From Comamonas resistens (GTDB lineage Bacteria > Pseudomonadota > Gammaproteobacteria > Burkholderiales > Burkholderiaceae_C), in the NCBI RefSeq assembly GCF_030064165.1, contig NZ_CP125947.1, forward strand, positions 558,001 to 622,000: a stretch of 64,000 bases of DNA. The letters run 5' to 3'. Shown here in pieces: positions 54,602-64,000 of this stretch. Below the pieces are notes generated by a model that was not told the DNA's origin, made no database searches, and was given only the letters and a program-made list of their open reading frames with translations. The stretch's first letter is position 1. Every line of letters starts with the position of its first letter. The position numbers and the translations under genes were made by a program.

Positions 54602-56284
54602 ATGGCCATCAACGCGACAGCAAACATGGGGGGGAAGTCGGCTCCACGGCCGATGAGCCCGGAGGAGCGCAAAGTGATCTTTGCGTCTTCGCTTGGAACG
54701 GTTTTCGAGTGGTACGACTTCTATCTGTATGGCTCGCTGGCGGCCATCATTGCCAAGCAGTTCTTCAGTGGACTGGATGCGGGCTCTGCCTTCATCTTCG
54801 CGCTGCTGGCCTTTGCCGCAGGCTTCATCGTGCGGCCCTTCGGCGCACTGGTGTTTGGCCGCCTGGGCGACATGATCGGTCGCAAGTACACCTTTCTGGT
54901 GACGATTCTGATCATGGGCCTGTCCACCTTCATCGTGGGCGTCCTGCCAACTTACGCCAGCATTGGCGTGGCTGCCCCCATCATCCTGATCGCACTGCGC
55001 ATGCTGCAAGGCCTGGCGCTGGGCGGCGAGTATGGCGGCGCAGCAACCTATGTGGCGGAGCATGCGCCCGATGGCAAGCGTGGCGCCTACACCTCCTGGA
55101 TTCAGACAACGGCCACGCTGGGGCTGTTCCTGTCGCTGCTGGTGATTCTGGGTGTACGCACCTCGCTGGGCGAAGAGGCGTTTGTTGACTGGGGCTGGCG
55201 CATTCCCTTCCTGGTGTCCATCCTGCTGCTGGGCGTCTCGGTCTGGATTCGTATGACGCTGTCCGAGTCGCCGGCCTTCCAGAAGATGAAGGCCGAAGGC
55301 AAAGTCTCCAAAGCGCCTTTGAAGGAGTCGTTTGGTCAGTGGAAGAACCTCAAGGTGGTGATCCTGGCTCTGCTGGGCTTGACCGCAGGTCAGGCCGTGG
55401 TCTGGTACACAGGCCAGTTCTACTCGCTGTTCTTCCTGACCCAGCAGCTCAAGGTCGACGCCGTGACTGCCAATCTGATGATCGCGGCCGCGCTGCTGAT
55501 AGGTACGCCTTTCTTCGTGATCTTTGGCACGCTGTCGGACAAGATCGGCCGCAAGCCCATCATCATGCTGGGCTGCATTCTGGCCGTGTTGACCTACTTT
55601 CCCGCCTTCAAGGCTCTGACTGCAGCCGCCAACCCCGATCTGGCTGTGGCTCAGGCCAGGAACAAGGTCGTCATCGTGGCCGATCCGGCTGAATGCTCGT
55701 TCCAGTTCAATCCGACAGGTACAGCCAAGTTCACCAGTTCCTGCGATGTGGCCAAGCAGGCCCTGGCCAATCGTTCGGTAAGCTACGAAAGCGAAACGGC
55801 ACCGGCTGGCACGCCAGCGGTTATCAAGATCGGCGACGACACCATTGCCAGCTATTCGCTGGCAGGCCTGGGTGCCGATGAACTCAAGGCCAAGGGGGCA
55901 GAGTTCAACAAGACCGTGACCGAAACCCTGAAGAAGGACGGTTATCCCGACAAGGCTGATCCCAGCAAGATGAACAAGCCTTTGATGGTCGCCATCCTGT
56001 TCTACCTGGTGCTGCTGGTGACCATGGTCTACGGCCCTATTGCCGCCATGCTGGTGGAACTGTTCCCCACGCGCATCCGCTACACGTCCATGAGCTTGCC
56101 CTATCACATCGGCAATGGCTGGTTTGGCGGTCTGTTGCCCACCATGTCCTTCGCCATCGTGGCGCAGACCGGCAATATGTATAACGGCCTCTGGTATCCC
56201 ATCATCATCGCGGGCGTGACCGCCGTGATCGGTACGCTGTTCGTACCGGAAACCAAGAACCGCAATATCTACGCCGAAGACTGA
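54602..56284 (+). CDS. MHS-family MFS transporter with a large extra loop
   Basis: 560 residues against about 430-440 for typical ProP/ShiA-like carriers. SSLGTVFEWYDFYLYG, GRLGDMIGRKYTF and RMLQGLALGGEYGGAATY are MHS hallmarks. About 120 residues are inserted late in the protein (FKALTAAANPDLAVAQ to KADPSKMNKP) with two cysteines (ECSF, SSCDV), which suggests a folded extracytoplasmic domain. Substrate likely a carboxylate or amino acid derivative. Divergent from actP. CTAGGAGACAAAC precedes the ATG. Confidence 0.9.
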   Translation: MAINATANMGGKSAPRPMSPEERKVIFASSLGTVFEWYDFYLYGSLAAIIAKQFFSGLDAGSAFIFALLAFAAGFIVRPFGALVFGRLGDMIGRKYTFLVTILIMGLSTFIVGVLPTYASIGVAAPIILIALRMLQGLALGGEYGGAATYVAEHAPDGKRGAYTSWIQTTATLGLFLSLLVILGVRTSLGEEAFVDWGWRIPFLVSILLLGVSVWIRMTLSESPAFQKMKAEGKVSKAPLKESFGQWKNLKVVILALLGLTAGQAVVWYTGQFYSLFFLTQQLKVDAVTANLMIAAALLIGTPFFVIFGTLSDKIGRKPIIMLGCILAVLTYFPAFKALTAAANPDLAVAQARNKVVIVADPAECSFQFNPTGTAKFTSSCDVAKQALANRSVSYESETAPAGTPAVIKIGDDTIASYSLAGLGADELKAKGAEFNKTVTETLKKDGYPDKADPSKMNKPLMVAILFYLVLLVTMVYGPIAAMLVELFPTRIRYTSMSLPYHIGNGWFGGLLPTMSFAIVAQTGNMYNGLWYPIIIAGVTAVIGTLFVPETKNRNIYAED

Positions 56285-56325
56285 TCTTCAATGGGGGCCG
56301 CAGTTCCCGCGGCCTGCTCACCAAG

Positions 56326-56354
56326 GCCCGCGCAGCGCAAGCTCGCGGGCTTTT
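56326..56354 (+). terminator. Terminator after the MHS transporter
   Basis: GCCCGCG (56326-56332) pairs with CGCGGGC (56344-56350), loop 11 nt, then T4. Confidence 0.7.
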
Positions 56355-56436
56355 GCCATATTGCTGCGGTGTTTCAGTAGTGTGGCAACAAAGCATCAAA
56401 CACTCATTTTTTTGAGACGCAAATCAAGCTTTTCCA

Positions 56437-56448
56437 AGGTGCGCACCT
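56437..56448. promoter_or_regulatory. 12-bp palindrome in the porin leader
   Basis: AGGTGCGCACCT, perfect, 82 bp before the porin ATG and followed by CTAG-AATTGCTC-CTAG. It may be an operator or part of the untranslated leader of this presumably highly expressed gene. Confidence 0.4.
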
Positions 56449-56529
56449 AGAATTGCTCCTAGCCGCGAGGGGGCCACAAACCTACAAGCCAATGCGGTGC
56501 ACAACATATTTCAAGATCAGGAGCACTCA

Positions 56530-57531
56530 ATGACCAAGATGACTCGCATCGCTCTGGCCGCACTGGCAGTGATGGGCGCAACTACTGCCATGGCACAGAG
56601 CAGCGTGACGCTGTATGGCCGTATCAACACCACTGTCGAGCGTCAGAAGATTGGTGATGTGAACAACACCAAGATGGAGAACAACGCGTCGCGTTGGGGC
56701 ATCCGTGGTACCGAGGATTTGGGTGGAGGCCTGAAGGCTGGCTTCATTCTGGAAAGTGGCTTCAGTTCTGATACTGGTGCTGCTGCATCGACCTTCTTCG
56801 GTCGTCAAAGCGAACTGAATCTGTCCGGCAACTTCGGTATGCTGCGTCTGGGCAACTTCTTCCCCGAGTCGTACTTTGCTTCTGCTGACTATGTCAGCAT
56901 GCACAACCACGATACCGGCACTTCCAGTGATGCCCTGTACCAAGATCCTAATTGGATGGGTGCTTCGGCTGGTGGCCAAGGCGGTGCCGGCGGCGTTGGT
57001 ACTGGCAACAAGGTTGCTTACCGCACTCCTTCCATGGGTGGTTTCTGGGCCGAAGGTTCGGTTTCCCTGCACGAAAAGGCTGCAAGTACCAACAGCAAGA
57101 ACGGCTACGATCTGGCTGCGAACTACAGCCAAGGCCCTCTGCATCTGGGTGCAGGCTACAGCCGCTGGGACGGCAACTGGCAGGCGTCTGTGCGCGGTCT
57201 GTACACCCTTGGTCAGCTGACTTTCGGCGGCTACTATCAGCGTAACGACGAAAACCTGCTGGGTTCGCGTAATAATTTCCGCCTGTCTGCCATGTACACC
57301 ATGGGCGCATCCGAGTTCCACCTGAACGCCGGTCGTGCCAACAGCTGGAGCGAGCTGTCCAACTCCGCTGGTACTCAGTACACGCTGGGCTACAACTACA
57401 ACCTGAGCAAGCGCACCAAGGTGTACGGTTACTACACTCGTGTGAATAACGGTGCCAATTCTTCGTACGGCTCTGGCGTTCGTGGTGCTGACTTCAGTTC
57501 CTTCGCTCTGGGTGTGCGTCACGCCTTCTAA
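56530..57531 (+). CDS. Gram-negative general porin (Omp32-like)
   Basis: 333 residues. Signal peptide MTKMTRIALAALAVMGATTAMAQ, then SSVTLYGRINTTVE, the standard start of betaproteobacterial porins; GLKAGFILESGFSS and a terminal aromatic VRHAF, required for barrel insertion. Trimeric 16-strand beta-barrel in the outer membrane. Codon use is more biased and less GC-rich at third positions than in neighbours, as expected for an abundant protein. ATG 56530 has CAGGAG upstream; GTG 56497 is rejected. Confidence 0.95.
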   Translation: MTKMTRIALAALAVMGATTAMAQSSVTLYGRINTTVERQKIGDVNNTKMENNASRWGIRGTEDLGGGLKAGFILESGFSSDTGAAASTFFGRQSELNLSGNFGMLRLGNFFPESYFASADYVSMHNHDTGTSSDALYQDPNWMGASAGGQGGAGGVGTGNKVAYRTPSMGGFWAEGSVSLHEKAASTNSKNGYDLAANYSQGPLHLGAGYSRWDGNWQASVRGLYTLGQLTFGGYYQRNDENLLGSRNNFRLSAMYTMGASEFHLNAGRANSWSELSNSAGTQYTLGYNYNLSKRTKVYGYYTRVNNGANSSYGSGVRGADFSSFALGVRHAF

Positions 57532-57601
57532 TTTGTGCACCGCGTAAGCGGTGTCTCCAGCAGCTGCAGCTGATAATGCAGACCATTACTCCAAGTTCAT
57601 A

Positions 57602-57629
57602 CCCCATGTCGCAAGGCATGGGGTTTTTT
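57602..57629 (+). terminator. Porin terminator
   Basis: CCCCATG-TCGCAAGG-CATGGGG followed by T6, 70 bp past the porin stop codon. Confidence 0.9.
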
Positions 57630-57894
57630 CTTGGGCGTTGTAGCCGATACCCGGTTTCTTCGATGAATGAATATGCCCCGAGGTGAGGCTGTGATTGGCT
57701 TGCAGCTCGCCATCTCGAGGTGGGTCGCAGCGGATGTCTGAGTGGAAAGCATGTTGAAGATACCGAGCCAGCCCAAGTAAATCCGTCACGCTGCTCCAGG
57801 CTCGCATTGGAAATGCGTTGGGCAATCACGTGCCAGCCTCAGGTGCTTGGCAAGACTGCCTAGAATGTTTGGCCTCTACTGAAGACCAAACACT
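57630..57894. promoter_or_regulatory. Upstream region of the long uvrA, with hairpin against the start codon
   Basis: 265 bp with no convincing gene. At 57866-57892 there is a perfect inverted repeat TGTTTGG / CCAAACA with a 13-nt loop, ending 2 nt before ATG 57895. The start has no Shine-Dalgarno sequence that I can see. I find no CTG-N10-CAG LexA box of the E. coli type. Confidence 0.5.
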
Positions 57895-63861
<5,967 letters not shown>

Positions 63862-64000
63862 GGCTAAGACCGTCAGGCAATGGTTGCGCAATATCCACAC
63901 ATTTCCGGGGAGCCGCCTCCATCAATGTAAATATTGCGCAATGCGGCTGTCAGCAACTGCCCAGGCCACGCCCAAAGTCAATAATGGCGGGCAGAGAAGA
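63862..64000. other. Window-end intergenic DNA with paired TTGCGCAA boxes
   Basis: TTGCGCAATAT (63884-63894) and its exact reverse complement ATATTGCGCAA (63931-63941) are separated by 36 bp. Each arm holds the 8-bp palindrome TTGCGCAA. This looks like two operator half-sites of one regulator. No gene start is visible before the window ends. Confidence 0.55.

Noticed and set aside
57494..57829. Minus-strand open frame of 111 codons between porin and uvrA
   Set aside because: It crosses the porin terminator, has Arg/Ser-rich composition and no ribosome site.

Overview
The window is GC-rich, densely coded bacterial chromosome. It looks like a member of the Comamonadaceae (Betaproteobacteria), most likely Comamonas or a close relative such as Delftia. 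The evidence is an Omp32-type porin, a complete leucine/isovalerate (liu) pathway, an acetate symporter operon, a double-length UvrA, and short degenerate intergenic elements of the kind common in this family. The species assignment is inference; no database was searched.

Layout. 1-2900: 3' part of a 23S rRNA gene (its 5' end lies before the window), a 5S rRNA gene and the rrn terminator. 3.0-12.1 kb: a metallo-hydrolase divergent from a MerR regulator (liuR), then a thioesterase, isovaleryl-CoA dehydrogenase (liuA), beta-carbonic anhydrase, AceK, a thiolase, a DUF695-like protein and a flavin split-barrel protein. Two near-identical 24-bp palindromes flank liuR and are very probably its operators.

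12.2-26.5 kb is the most unusual stretch. The + strand carries an MFS protein with two added sensor-like segments, a Tat-exported orphan substrate-binding protein, a GNAT acetyltransferase, an alanine-racemase-like protein, two small two-TM sensor-like proteins and an RsbU-type PP2C phosphatase, mostly overlapping by a few bases. Converging on it from the - strand are two divergent NCS2/SLC23-fold permeases with RsbW-like degenerate C-terminal domains, an RsbW-like kinase and a second carbonic anhydrase. A STAS (RsbV) protein is divergent from these. Together they suggest a partner-switching circuit (RsbU/RsbV/RsbW) acting on membrane permeases and carbonic anhydrase rather than on a sigma factor, since no sigma-factor gene is visible.

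26.5-27.1 kb: a mosaic pseudogene made of decayed copies of two genes that are both intact elsewhere in the window. 27.1-33.7 kb: SDR, acyl-CoA dehydrogenase, alpha/beta hydrolase, DUF421, YchJ-like, HAD, DUF4336 and AraC genes. 33.8-45.9 kb: acyl-CoA synthetase, a CPA1 antiporter on the other strand, then liuB, a hydrolase, liuC, a DUF4126 protein, liuD, a GhrA-like dehydrogenase and liuE. With liuA these cover isovaleryl-CoA to acetoacetate plus acetyl-CoA, which thiolase, AceK (glyoxylate-shunt control) and the acetate permease would plausibly serve.

45.9-52.1 kb: tandem DUF2799 lipoproteins, a gene that looks frameshifted, YbaK-like, DUF1289 and DsbA-like proteins, then a CBS/DUF294 protein overlapping a DnaQ-like exonuclease. 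52.2-57.6 kb: actP-yjcH, an MHS-family transporter and a porin. 57.9-63.9 kb: a 1988-residue tandem UvrA with four ABC ATPase cores. The last 139 bases carry an inverted repeat and no complete gene.
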